Shown here piece by piece: positions 41,525-49,560 of a stretch of 52,730 nt of DNA (within the stretch, counting starts at the first letter, position 1; the number at the start of each line of letters is the position of its first letter). A program made the translations under genes and the position numbers. The notes beneath the pieces were generated by a model. The model searched no databases, was not told the origin of the DNA, and worked only from the letters and a program-made list of their open reading frames with translations. Source of the DNA: Nostoc sp. NMS7 (GTDB lineage Bacteria; Cyanobacteriota; Cyanobacteriia; Cyanobacteriales; Nostocaceae); assembly GCF_017115085.1 (NCBI RefSeq), contig NZ_JABXKJ010000211.1, forward strand, positions 1 through 52,730, written 5' to 3'.

Positions 41525-42109
41525 ATGGACGCGGTGACAACTCTCACCGCTAAATGCAAGCAGTGTGGTGGGAAAATTATGTATTATAAAAAGTTGACCG
41601 ACCAAGAAATTGGAGAGATAAAATGGTTAGGGAAACACACCGATAACTCGGTAATAAGAAGTAGCAGAAATTCATGCACAAGAGATACATATGCTGCAAT
41701 AGGAAGTCTATATAATATATCTGAACGTTATACGCGACTAATTATAACAACCGAACTTTATTCAACGATATCTATTGTTAATCCCTCTAATGAAATTCTA
41801 GAAAAATTAACAGAATTAATTGAATCAAAGTCTAGATTAAATAAGTCTGGAATAGATAGATTTTTGAATAAACGTAAATTAAACGCATTAGAAAGTCAAC
41901 AAGGAACTTTTAAAAAGGGAAATTCCAAGCTATCAGAAGTAGAAGTTTCTCAAGTTAAATATTTACTTCAAAATACTTCAATGACAGCGCGGGAGATAGC
42001 CTCACTTTTTGATGTAAGCGCAGGAGCCATATACTCAATTAAATATAATAAAGCGTGGTTTCATGTGCCAGCAGCAAATGCTATTGGTATAGTACATTAC
42101 AAGAAATAA
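41525..42109 (+). CDS. Helix-turn-helix DNA-binding protein
   Basis: 194 residues. An N-terminal Cys pair (CKQCGGK) may bind zinc with further ligands not visible. A first helix-turn-helix-like region is DTYAAIGSLYNISERYTRLI. The C-terminal LSEVEVSQVKYLLQNTSMTAREIASLFDVSAGAIYSIKYNKAW (quoted in part: EVSQVKYLLQN, MTAREIASLFDVSAG) matches the NUMOD-like HTH of homing endonucleases, but no HNH or GIY-YIG nuclease domain is present. Probably a transcription regulator. Confidence 0.65.
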   Translation: MDAVTTLTAKCKQCGGKIMYYKKLTDQEIGEIKWLGKHTDNSVIRSSRNSCTRDTYAAIGSLYNISERYTRLIITTELYSTISIVNPSNEILEKLTELIESKSRLNKSGIDRFLNKRKLNALESQQGTFKKGNSKLSEVEVSQVKYLLQNTSMTAREIASLFDVSAGAIYSIKYNKAWFHVPAANAIGIVHYKK

Positions 42110-42119
42110 GGATGAAAAT

Positions 42120-42425
42120 ATGCAGCCAGATAACGAGGAAATCATTAAAGAGATTAGCAATGCTGAGGAATATTTAAGGCAGTTATTAGTCCGATTACTG
42201 GCTTTGAACGCAACGCCGCGTAGGCGTAGCCAGCCGTAGGCATCGCTTTCAGATATTGTCCAAGCGCTGGAAACAGTCAGCCGATCATATATCAGTACAG
42301 ACGCGATTGAAACTCGACTTATTGCACGATACAATGACCCTCTTCCTCCAGCAATCCACCCAATGGTTATTGAGCAGATCCAAAAAGCAGTAAAGGAAGC
42401 AATACCGAACGGGTCTAATCTCTGA
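42120..42425 (+). pseudogene. Small gene interrupted by a dispersed palindromic repeat
   Basis: Frame starts ATG at 42120 (MQPDNEEIIKEISNAEEYL) and is open to a TAG at 42237-42239; the same frame resumes with ASLSDIVQALETVSRSY and runs to TGA at 42423. The stop lies in a dispersed repeat of Nostocales type (ACGCCGCGTAGGCGTAGCC, about 42210-42245), which is an in-frame insertion of about 36 bases that carries the stop. Before insertion the protein would have been about 90 residues, helical. It may still express a 39-residue N-terminal piece. Confidence 0.65.
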
Positions 42426-42442
42426 AATAGTCTCAATATTTA

Positions 42443-42600
42443 TTGACATCCTCACCGCCGTAAACGGTCGGTGATTCCAAGAATCACTTCTTGGGTTTCC
42501 TCTTTCCGCGACTCGGCTTACTTGGAGGAGTTTCCCCATCCAGGCAGAGGTCGATGTCTCCAGAGGCGTTAAGCGTTCCCGTGTGCCCCACGGTACGTAG
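42443..42600 (-). ncRNA. Putative omega RNA (reRNA) of TnpB
   Basis: In IS200/IS605 elements the guide RNA is transcribed from the 3' end of tnpB and the right end, and the guide is the flanking sequence. Here that would be the minus strand from about 42600 through the hairpin to 42443, with the guide reading into TAAATATTGAGACTATTTCA (minus strand, after the end). Location is by analogy; no structure was calculated. Confidence 0.35.
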
Positions 42601-43686
42601 TCCAAGCTCTAATATATTCCGAGCAGCATTCCAGTCTCTATCTAATACAAATCCGCAATGGTGACATTTATGAGTTCTTGTACTCAAAGACTTCTTGACG
42701 ACTTCCCCACAGTTAGAGCAATTCTGGCTAGTGTAGTGAGGTGGAACAGCAACCGTTGCCACACCAAAAACTTTGCCGAAATACTCCAACCAATCACGAA
42801 AAGCCGACCATGCTGCGTCAGAAATAGACTTAGAAAGCTTTCTGTTTTTAACCATGTTCCGCACCATCAAATCTTCATAAGCAACCAAGTCGTTAGACTG
42901 GATAACGCATCTTGCCAATTTCACAGCAAAATCTTTACGCTGCCTACTTACTTTGAGGTGCTTTCTACCCAAACGATTGCGACGCTTGACTCTATTTTTA
43001 GAACCCTTTTTAGTCTTAGAAAGTTTACGCCCAAGACGTTTGAGGGATTTTTCAGACTTCCTGAGATGTCGGGGATTCTCAATTGTCTGCCCGTCCGAAT
43101 CGGTGTAGAAATGAGACAAACCGACATCCAATCCGATGGTTTTATGCGTTGGTTCTCGTTTCTCAATCCGCTCAACATCAAGGAGGAATTGAGCGTAGTA
43201 CCCATCAGCGCGACGAACAACCCGAACTCGTTTAATCTGATTCAACTGGTAGAAGTGCAAATCACGGGTTCCCCACAAACGGAAGCTCCCTGCTTTAAAA
43301 CCATCGGAGAAAGTGATAGTTTGCCTATCCTCCGAAAGCTTGTAGCCTGTGGTTTTGTATTCTACAGAGCCGTGTGTTTGATGCTTCTTAAAGCGCGGGA
43401 AACCCTTTTTGGCTACATTCTTTTTGCAGTTGTCATAAAACCGAGTGATTGCAGACCAAGCCCGTTCAGCAGAAGCTTGTCGTGCCATCGAGTTGAGGTT
43501 GTTAGCAAAGGGAAAATCTTTAGCCAGAACAGCACAATAAGCGCTCAGTTCATACTTCCCAATTCCCTTGTTATCCATCCAGTAGCGAAGGCAAGAATTT
43601 CGGACAAAACGAGCAGTACGAATTGCTTCATCAAGCTTTTCATATTGCTCATTACTACCCTTAAGTTTTGCCTCGAATACAAGCAT
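42484..43686 (-). CDS. tnpB: TnpB, RNA-guided RuvC nuclease of IS200/IS605
   Basis: 400 residues, normal length. All RuvC residues are present: Asp187 (GLDVG), Glu271 (AYEDL) and the DRDWNAARN motif (Asp349/351). A zinc ribbon (C323, C326, C341, C344) sits between motifs II and III. TnpB cuts double-stranded DNA next to a target-adjacent motif using a guide from the element's right end, which keeps the element in the population. The intact catalytic residues suggest activity; it may have been domesticated because tnpA is absent. Confidence 0.92.
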   Translation of the reverse strand: MLVFEAKLKGSNEQYEKLDEAIRTARFVRNSCLRYWMDNKGIGKYELSAYCAVLAKDFPFANNLNSMARQASAERAWSAITRFYDNCKKNVAKKGFPRFKKHQTHGSVEYKTTGYKLSEDRQTITFSDGFKAGSFRLWGTRDLHFYQLNQIKRVRVVRRADGYYAQFLLDVERIEKREPTHKTIGLDVGLSHFYTDSDGQTIENPRHLRKSEKSLKRLGRKLSKTKKGSKNRVKRRNRLGRKHLKVSRQRKDFAVKLARCVIQSNDLVAYEDLMVRNMVKNRKLSKSISDAAWSAFRDWLEYFGKVFGVATVAVPPHYTSQNCSNCGEVVKKSLSTRTHKCHHCGFVLDRDWNAARNILELGLRTVGHTGTLNASGDIDLCLDGETPPSKPSRGKRKPKK

Positions 43687-43788
43687 GGTTACGCCTTTAC
43701 ACCTAGCGTAATTCTACCACAGCCATGAGCAATAATCAAGAAAAAGCCGTCCTGGAAGGACGGGGCTTTAGACCCAACTTTTCGGTAA

Positions 43789-43825
43789 GAAAAAACTAGG
43801 GTAATGCCGTTACCCTAGTTTTTTC
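43789..43825. terminator. Bidirectional terminator beside the TnpB element
   Basis: 16-bp perfect stem GAAAAAACTAGGGTAA / TTACCCTAGTTTTTTC with a five-base loop, A-run on one side and T-run on the other. It separates the element from the leftward gene at 43939. Confidence 0.88.
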
Positions 43826-43938
43826 TTTTCCATCTTTACTTAAATAGAAGTGCCACTAACTGTAATTTCCGACACTCTGTCAAAAACATTGCTGGGGGTT
43901 CTATTTATTGATCACCCTATTAGGAGTGCTGAAAGTAT

Positions 43939-44253
43939 TCAGTTTGTCGCGGATTGAGGTTGTGCCGAAGCTGGAGACGATGAATCTGTTGCAGGCTGTA
44001 ACCTAGCGATTATTGCATCAACCTTGGCTGTAGAATCCGCGATCGCTTGTTTCTCAGCAGCTAATTCTGCTGGGTCTACAGATGTCCCGGCTTGCGCTAG
44101 GAGTGCATTATATTTCTCATCAAGTGCGCTATAAGCATCCTTTTGGGTTTGGGCAGCAGCTTGATAATCGGTTACAACCTGAGAAATCCGGTCGTCTAAT
44201 GTTTGAAGGGTTGCATCTTCTGCTTGAATGTCGGTAAGAATTTCTGAAGCCAT
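43939..44253 (-). CDS. Coiled-coil hypothetical protein
   Basis: 104 residues from ATG at 44253 (MASEILTDIQ), with AAGGAG eight bases before it; longer frames from 44337 or 44445 lack a ribosome site. Helical Asp/Ala/Gln-rich (LDDRISQVVTDYQAAAQ, ELAAEKQAIADSTAKVDAI) with a short GTSVDPAEL hinge. Similar small coiled-coil proteins lie in many phage structural regions, where they may be spacers or fibre-associated. It is in a single-gene unit. Confidence 0.65.
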   Translation of the reverse strand: MASEILTDIQAEDATLQTLDDRISQVVTDYQAAAQTQKDAYSALDEKYNALLAQAGTSVDPAELAAEKQAIADSTAKVDAIIARLQPATDSSSPASAQPQSATN

Positions 44254-44428
44254 TTGCTTAATCTCCTTGATATCTTCAAATAGTGGATGAAGTATTTCTC
44301 GAATTAGTATCGATATGAAATTGGTAGCCTGAGTCATAAATGAAATCAGCTTTATGACCAACGTAACTTGATTTTTACCTAGTGCCAATCTAAACTGAAG
44401 ACAACTTATTTGCCGGAGGTGACGGAAG

Positions 44429-44908
44429 TTGGCGGAATTAAACAAGAAGGAGGCTCAAGCCTATCTCAATATTTCAGAACGCACTTTAGAAAGGTATGTA
44501 AAAAAACATAAAGTTGCTGTACGCTACGAAAACACTGAGCATGGAAGAGCGCCGTTTTTTCCCTTGAAGGAGTTGGAGAGAATCAAGGAGGAGCGCAGCC
44601 CTACCTATCAAGGCGCGATTACTCATGAGTCTCCTATTATGCCAGTGCAACAACCTGTATACCAATTGTTCGCTGATACTGAAATTATGGAATTGAGCTT
44701 CAAGTTAACCTTGAATTTGAGTGAAGCGGCATTGATTTCAGGAATTGGGCGATCGCGTTTACTTACTGCGATCAAATCTAGAGAATTGAACGCGATAAAA
44801 TTCAAAGGTTGGCGAGTGAGGCCGCAAGATTTGAGAGAATATGTTGATAGTTTGTGGGAAAATTTTGAGGTATTGGGGGGCGATCGCTCTTTACCATCGG
44901 AGAAATAA
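44429..44908 (+). CDS. Protein with two excisionase-like helix-turn-helix domains
   Basis: 159 residues, TTG start at 44429 preceded by GGAGGTGA. Residues 1-55: NKKEAQAYLNISERTLERYVKK with a wing, HGRAPFFPLKELERI. Residues 90-150: LNLSEAALISGIGRSRLLTAI, then FKGWRVRPQDLREYV. Both are MerR/HTH_17 (excisionase-type) units. As no integrase is present, a role in transcription or genome partition is more likely than excision. Confidence 0.75.
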   Translation: MAELNKKEAQAYLNISERTLERYVKKHKVAVRYENTEHGRAPFFPLKELERIKEERSPTYQGAITHESPIMPVQQPVYQLFADTEIMELSFKLTLNLSEAALISGIGRSRLLTAIKSRELNAIKFKGWRVRPQDLREYVDSLWENFEVLGGDRSLPSEK

Positions 44909-45856
44909 ATGATGTCACTACACGCAATACTTCAAACCGAATTATTAATAAAGGTGAAAAATATGCTTAATAAAGAACGAGAAGCTTTGAGTGTTGGTCA
45001 ACAAATCTTTTATAGAGATTATCGCCTTTCTGTGAAAACCCCTAAAGTGGTTGCAACTGTTGTTAGCAAAAAAAAATATTCGACCGAAATCAAATATACT
45101 AGAGAATCAACTATAAAATTTCCACCAGAACACGCTGGTAAAGTAAACAGATTTGAGTCCATAGCAGAGGCAATTTCAAGTTCACTGTTTTTCACTAATG
45201 ATGATAGCGATTGGTACGATTACAGGGGTTATACACTTTCTTTACATCCTTTTGGTGAGGTGTATAGCGTAAAGATTTTTGTAGGCAATTATGAAGCGAT
45301 GAACCTATGTGATTTCAACAGGGAAAATCCACACTCCTATAGTCTTGAAGATGTTAAGAAATACATTGATTTAACATTATTCAAAGCCCCTTCACCTTTG
45401 CCATTGCAGCAGGAAATAATTACGGGATGCAATTGGTGGGCTGAGAATCTAATGAGTTTTGCAGCTAAAATGCCTGACGATGGATTTGAGAGATCGCCAG
45501 ATGAAACCTTTTTAACTTTGAGTTTACTACATAATGTTCCACAACCTAAAGTAGAAAATATTCGGGATTTTGCACAAAAGCTATTAAAAGCTTTGAATCA
45601 GGCAGTTATTTTTTTAAAAAACCCCCATTTTATATTAGCGGTAGATAACATTGGTGATTTATGCCCACTTTTATCAGATGCGGCAGATGGACTAATAGAT
45701 GAATATTTATTCCCCGCTAAAACTGTGATGCGAATTGGGGAAGGGTACGTTGAGGTGAGTATGGGGTACGGGGCTGATTTTGAAAAATTACCATTATGCC
45801 AGGTAACAAATATTGTACCAACAGACCATAACTTTAGGTTTGACATGGAGCGATGA
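44909..45856 (+). CDS. Hypothetical protein
   Basis: 315 residues, ATG at 44909 directly after the double-HTH gene, with GGAG nine bases upstream in that gene's end. Alpha/beta throughout, with no clear motif (segments: FRLSVKTPKV-like strand, DDSDWYDYRGYTLSLHPFGEVYS, YLFPAKTVMRIGEGYVEVSMG). Likely co-transcribed with the regulator. Function unknown. Confidence 0.62.
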   Translation: MMSLHAILQTELLIKVKNMLNKEREALSVGQQIFYRDYRLSVKTPKVVATVVSKKKYSTEIKYTRESTIKFPPEHAGKVNRFESIAEAISSSLFFTNDDSDWYDYRGYTLSLHPFGEVYSVKIFVGNYEAMNLCDFNRENPHSYSLEDVKKYIDLTLFKAPSPLPLQQEIITGCNWWAENLMSFAAKMPDDGFERSPDETFLTLSLLHNVPQPKVENIRDFAQKLLKALNQAVIFLKNPHFILAVDNIGDLCPLLSDAADGLIDEYLFPAKTVMRIGEGYVEVSMGYGADFEKLPLCQVTNIVPTDHNFRFDMER

Positions 45857-46002
45857 ATGACGAGCAAAAATGGTTATTACAAAGCGTAGGCGTTCCGCAG
45901 GAAAGCCCGCCCTTGGTATCGCTCCTTTATCACAACGTCCCCCGATTTATAAAGCACATTGGACAAAGGGGCGGCGTGAGTATCTCAGTGACATATTGCT
46001 AA
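45853..46002 (+). CDS. Small hypothetical protein, partly encoded by a dispersed repeat
   Basis: 49 residues, ATGA overlap with the previous gene (MNDEQKWLLQSVGVPQESPP). The SVGVPQESPPL part is encoded by a dispersed repeat (AGCGTAGGCGTTCCGCAGG). Ends overlapping, tail to tail, the leftward gene at 45985. Could be a relic of a longer gene. Confidence 0.4.
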   Translation: MNDEQKWLLQSVGVPQESPPLVSLLYHNVPRFIKHIGQRGGVSISVTYC

Positions 46003-46218
46003 ATTGTATTTGTAGAAATCAAAAATATTAGTTTGACAACTTAAACGACTTGCCAAAACACACTCAACCCAACCGTGACTAGAGTTGCGCTTATCTCCTA
46101 ATTGCCAACCATCTGAGACTACTTCATAAATAATTTCATTGGGATGCTTATACCAAAAAAGTATAAGCACCAATTGCTCATTATTCAAAAATTTAGTTGT
46201 GTCGCAAGAATTGTTCAT
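45985..46218 (-). CDS. Small hypothetical protein
   Basis: 77 residues; starts within the end of the upstream gene (overlap 26 bases). Contains LNNEQLVLILFWYKHPNEIIYEV. No family recognised. Confidence 0.5.
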   Translation of the reverse strand: MNNSCDTTKFLNNEQLVLILFWYKHPNEIIYEVVSDGWQLGDKRNSSHGWVECVLASRLSCQTNIFDFYKYNLAICH

Positions 46219-47632
46219 TATAAGCCTCTTTCGTTATTTGCTGCTCATGCTGATGTTTAAGTGCTTTTAAAATAATTATTGACATCCTTTTGTCTGAGCT
46301 AACATCAATTGTCGCCATAGAGGAACCAAAAATAGCACTATAGTAATCTGCTCTTTCAATTGCTGTTTTTGGTTGATATCCGTTAGGTAAAAAAGATTTA
46401 TTTAGAAAATATTTATTAAGCTCATTGATAGTGTCTAGCGCAAATTCTTCTAATTCTACTTTGTCTTTAATAATATGTTCGACTTTATTTTTAATAGCCG
46501 ATAGTATCCAATTAAAGCAACTACTATCTTCCCTTTGATAAAATTTCTGAATATTAGCAATTATTTTTTCTTTCCAAAATTCACAAATATCTTTTTTAGG
46601 AGTCAAGGAGATGCCTTTTACTGCCTCTTTATGATTTCGCTTGAAAGCCATAATTGTCACTTGAACTGCAATCCTGTTTGCGGTTGGCAAAACTGACCTT
46701 TTAGAAAACCCGTCGATTCGTTTCAAATCTTGATAAACTTCTACTAATATCCATCCAGCGTGGTAATTAAATTCATTGCGAATTGCAGAAGGCACAATAA
46801 AAAGGGCATATTCTAATCGCGCCCATTCAGCACCATTAACCATAGCTTCGCCGTGTTCTAAATTATATCTAATACCTTGGCGAGTCATATTGACAGCGAT
46901 CGCTGCTTCTTCGGTATTCTGATACACGGCAGGTTGATCTAGTCTAACAATGGCATAGTCGCGCTTTTTTAGTAATTGGGTATTTGTCCTTTCAATTATT
47001 TTATCAACTACGGATTTATTGTTAATTACTTTTCTTAAATAAGATGGGTTAATCCCATAGAATACTTCGGGGCGTTTATTTGCGAACTCTTCTAAATCGG
47101 ATTTAGATATCGCAACTGAATTCCATCTTAATCCAACATTACCGTTCAGGGTTTTTGCAACCAAGCCACCCCTAACCCAACTTCGTACCCTGTCAACTTT
47201 AATATCTAATAATTTAGCTAAAGTTGTCATTTTAAACTCATCCTTGGTGCAAACACTGGTCAAGTTGTGTTTTCTGCATAACTTAGTTATCTGGTCGCCC
47301 ACCGCGTTTTCTGTGCGCTGATTCCACCCCTTTTTGGCGGCGTAAGTATTCCAATCTCTAGCAATAATCCGAACTGGCAGTTTGTTGATTAGCTTGAGTA
47401 GTCTATCGTTTTCTTCCTCAGTCCAAAGATTTTCATAACTGCCTTTGTTGGCACATTTTCTACTACAAAAAACCCGCCTTGCTCTGCCTGTATCTGTAAA
47501 CTGATTATCACAAACAGAGCAAGTTTTGGTTATTGGCTTCTCTCTAAACTTATTCGAGCAAGCTAATGAGCAGAATTTACGCAAGCTTTTAGCTGATGCA
47601 AACAGACTCGCGCAATGAACACATTTCTGCAT
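46193..47632 (-). CDS. Zinc-ribbon and Myb-like DNA-binding protein
   Basis: 479 residues from ATG at 47632, with GGAGG eight bases upstream. Two zinc ribbons at the N-terminus (CVHC ... CSLAC; CSVC ... CSRKC, residues about 3-60), then a SANT/Myb-like helix set (LWTEEENDRLLKLINK, WNQRTENAVGDQI), and a MerR-like helix-turn-helix region (MTTLAKLLDIKVDRVRSWVRGG, about 140-175). The C-terminal 250 residues are helical and unknown. The arrangement is unusual for phage proteins and suggests a regulator that binds specific DNA sites. Upstream small winged-helix gene overlaps it. Confidence 0.68.
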   Translation of the reverse strand: MQKCVHCASLFASAKSLRKFCSLACSNKFREKPITKTCSVCDNQFTDTGRARRVFCSRKCANKGSYENLWTEEENDRLLKLINKLPVRIIARDWNTYAAKKGWNQRTENAVGDQITKLCRKHNLTSVCTKDEFKMTTLAKLLDIKVDRVRSWVRGGLVAKTLNGNVGLRWNSVAISKSDLEEFANKRPEVFYGINPSYLRKVINNKSVVDKIIERTNTQLLKKRDYAIVRLDQPAVYQNTEEAAIAVNMTRQGIRYNLEHGEAMVNGAEWARLEYALFIVPSAIRNEFNYHAGWILVEVYQDLKRIDGFSKRSVLPTANRIAVQVTIMAFKRNHKEAVKGISLTPKKDICEFWKEKIIANIQKFYQREDSSCFNWILSAIKNKVEHIIKDKVELEEFALDTINELNKYFLNKSFLPNGYQPKTAIERADYYSAIFGSSMATIDVSSDKRMSIIILKALKHQHEQQITKEAYNEQFLRHN

Positions 47633-47634
47633 TA

Positions 47635-47868
47635 CTACTGCCTCCAAAAAGGTCGATTCAATTCCTTATGCACAAGCGTATAAGCCAGGGTCGCGCTTGG
47701 TGGCGTTTCCTTAAAATAATGCCCCACTATCCCATCTTTTTCTAGCTCAGAAATTGCTGTCCATAACTCTGGGTATCGCTTAATTTTTAGTGCGTCCTTG
47801 AGTTCGGACGCGAAGCGATCGCCCCTCTTCAATTCCGCAATTATCCCTGATTTGATTGGATCTTCCAT
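47635..47868 (-). CDS. Small winged-helix-like protein
   Basis: 77 residues: IIAELKRGDRFASELKDALKI, LWTAISELEKDGIVGHY. This is a winged-helix pattern. Sits 2 bases before the zinc-ribbon protein and 3 bases after the previous gene; part of the leftward regulatory run. Confidence 0.65.
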   Translation of the reverse strand: MEDPIKSGIIAELKRGDRFASELKDALKIKRYPELWTAISELEKDGIVGHYFKETPPSATLAYTLVHKELNRPFWRQ

Positions 47869-47871
47869 GTA

Positions 47872-48339
47872 CTATTTTCCAAATCCCTTGTATGTCCGTT
47901 TTGTTTTAGGGCTGATTAGTCCTTTCTCCAAAAAGTACTGCTCAAGCTCGTGTTCAGTGCGTCCAGAAAAGAACATTTGCATATCGTTGGGATTAGTAAT
48001 AGTAGCCTTGGTTTGAAAACTCCAGAGTGGAGTTCTCATTTCCCGCATTATTCTTTTTGCTATCGGGAAAACTCTCAAGGTGTCTCCATTCACACCATGC
48101 TCCTCATCAATAAAAGGAATAGAGCGCTCTTGTACCGCTTCAATATTTTCGGCAATTTCAGCAGGCTCTTCAAATTCATTAAAATACAAAATTAATCCAA
48201 AGAGTTCAGGATGTTTCGCATACTCGAAGTCAAAAAATATCGGTTCATTGTTGAATTCCAGCCTATTGAGATTAGCCTCTGCTAATCCAAATCCGTACAA
48301 AGTTCCACCATTTTGTAGTTCAGCAAGAAATTTAATCAT
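47872..48339 (-). CDS. Hypothetical protein
   Basis: 155 residues, starts inside the end of 48332-48520. Mixed alpha/beta (GTLYGFGLAEANLNRLEF, VFPIAKRIMREMRTPLWSF). Clusters with nucleotide-metabolism genes. No family recognised. Confidence 0.55.
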   Translation of the reverse strand: MIKFLAELQNGGTLYGFGLAEANLNRLEFNNEPIFFDFEYAKHPELFGLILYFNEFEEPAEIAENIEAVQERSIPFIDEEHGVNGDTLRVFPIAKRIMREMRTPLWSFQTKATITNPNDMQMFFSGRTEHELEQYFLEKGLISPKTKRTYKGFGK

Positions 48340-48520
48340 CTAAACCTCCAGTATGTCTGTACATAAATCCAAATTCCAGCCAACCCAATTGTAAATAGTT
48401 ATGCCAGAAATAATCTTTAAACCTTATTTTTCTCAGCATGAAGTTTGGCTGCAAAAAGATAGTAATGTACCAATTCCGACCTTGCATTTTAAATATTTTT
48501 CGTGATGGTTTTATACTCAT
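48332..48520 (-). CDS. Small hypothetical protein
   Basis: 62 residues; begins 3 bases after the ThyX stop and overlaps the next gene by 8 bases, so it is probably translated within the operon. Basic and aromatic (FKDYFWHNYLQLGWLEFGF). No family recognised. Confidence 0.5.
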   Translation of the reverse strand: MSIKPSRKIFKMQGRNWYITIFLQPNFMLRKIRFKDYFWHNYLQLGWLEFGFMYRHTGGLDD

Positions 48521-48523
48521 AAT

Positions 48524-49264
48524 TTACGGTGCTAGTATTGCCTTACCGTATCTTTCCTTTCGATACCATTGGGCTAGTGGCGGTATCCACAAATCAAGTT
48601 TTTGCATGACCATTTCCGCAAGTACTCTTGTTTCTAGCTCGGCATCAGCTTTCGTTCTTTGATCCAACCAGTGAAACGTAGCTTCAATGTCTCCAGCTAA
48701 GGTGTATTCTTGTCTTGGGTTTTGCGGTAAACAATGCCTTGCATGTTCGTAAGAGTGTTTTAGGCATTGAACTTTAAAAGCGTAGTTTTTGCAAGCTTCA
48801 ATAGAATTTCGTTTATCTTTATCCCTTTCTTCTTCTAGATAATCGTATTTTCTACCTCCGCGATCGCTATAAAAACCGACTGGGCGAAAGTAAAATACTT
48901 TTTCAACGTCTAGCCTGTCTTCGGCAACTTTGATGAAACGTTCATAAGTAAAACGATTGCTCTGGACTAGATGAGCCGAACCCTGATGTGTCCGCATTTG
49001 CATAATTGTATCGTGCGGAAAACCGCCTATATTAAACTTTGCAAATGCGAATCTTAATACTGAATAATGACCGCGATCGCTCACTAACTGATGTTTGATG
49101 ATTGCTGCACCAGGGTCATTAGGAATTGGGCAATCATTGCCTACAAAAGTTTCAGATACACACTGATGTTGTGCCCTCCAAATTGCTCGTAGTGGGTTAG
49201 GGCTACTGGCATCACCGTCAAGTTCAACGATAAAATGCGGGTCTTCTAAGGTTGGAATTTTCAC
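48524..49264 (-). CDS. thyX: Flavin-dependent thymidylate synthase (ThyX-like)
   Basis: 246 residues. The ThyX motif region is HDTIMQMRTHQGSAHLVQSNRF, with the cyanobacterial-type form R-T-H-x-x-S-x-x-x-x-QS-x-R-(Y/F) in place of the classical RHRxxSxNExSxRY. Upstream is DRGHYSVLRFAFAKFNIGG and downstream the long helix with Glu/Arg and a GDIEATFHWLDQR segment that matches the C-terminal substrate-binding part. It makes dTMP from dUMP with FAD and methylene-tetrahydrofolate, useful for phage DNA synthesis. The motif has Gln-Gly where Arg-x is common, so activity should not be assumed. Confidence 0.82.
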   Translation of the reverse strand: MKIPTLEDPHFIVELDGDASSPNPLRAIWRAQHQCVSETFVGNDCPIPNDPGAAIIKHQLVSDRGHYSVLRFAFAKFNIGGFPHDTIMQMRTHQGSAHLVQSNRFTYERFIKVAEDRLDVEKVFYFRPVGFYSDRGGRKYDYLEEERDKDKRNSIEACKNYAFKVQCLKHSYEHARHCLPQNPRQEYTLAGDIEATFHWLDQRTKADAELETRVLAEMVMQKLDLWIPPLAQWYRKERYGKAILAP

Positions 49265-49323
49265 TTCTGCACCTCCATCGGCACTAATTCAATATCTGTT
49301 CTTTCTGCACAAGACTATAATAA

Positions 49324-49560
49324 TTACAGCGCTTTCAATACATCTCTATCAATCAGGGCAACAAGTCCTTTTGCCCTGCAACCCCTGCCCCTATAACTGG
49401 GTGGATTTGCCAAAAAGTTTTTCAAATCTTCTTTATTTATTGAGTAGGTACGGGAGCCTTCGCGGATAGCTTTCAGATAATTAAGCCTTATCCACCGATT
49501 AATTGTAGAAGTACCTATCCCAAGCGTTTTTGCCACTTGTTTGACTGAGTAGGTGGTCAC
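49324..49560 (-). CDS. Small excisionase/MerR-like helix-turn-helix protein
   Basis: 78 residues, YSVKQVAKTLGIGTSTINRWIRLNYLKAIREGSRTYSI (quoted in parts: VKQVAKTLGIGTSTINRW; YLKAIREGSRTYSI) is HTH_17. The start overlaps the methyltransferase fusion stop by 4 bases. Likely regulator of the methylase-ThyX unit. Confidence 0.78.
   Translation of the reverse strand: MTTYSVKQVAKTLGIGTSTINRWIRLNYLKAIREGSRTYSINKEDLKNFLANPPSYRGRGCRAKGLVALIDRDVLKAL

Larger units (their letters stand above)
42443..43775 (-). mobile_element. IS200/IS605-type element with tnpB only
   Basis: Contains tnpB (43686-42484) and no tnpA. Right end: TTGACATCCTCACCG (42443-42457) followed by a hairpin (CACCG ... CGGTG, 42454-42473), a form commonly seen at the ends of such elements. 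Left end: the GTCC-TGGAA-GGAC hairpin with AAAGCC/GGGGCTTT flanks at about 43743-43770. No target duplication is expected for this family. Boundaries are estimates. Confidence 0.7.

Noticed and set aside
42285..42605. Frame across the right end of the TnpB element
   Set aside because: It reads across the hairpin end and the broken gene on the wrong strand, with no coherent protein.
42658..43728. Long rightward open frame of 356 codons antisense to TnpB
   Set aside because: It has no recognisable motif and mirrors the TnpB coding sequence, which has all catalytic residues.
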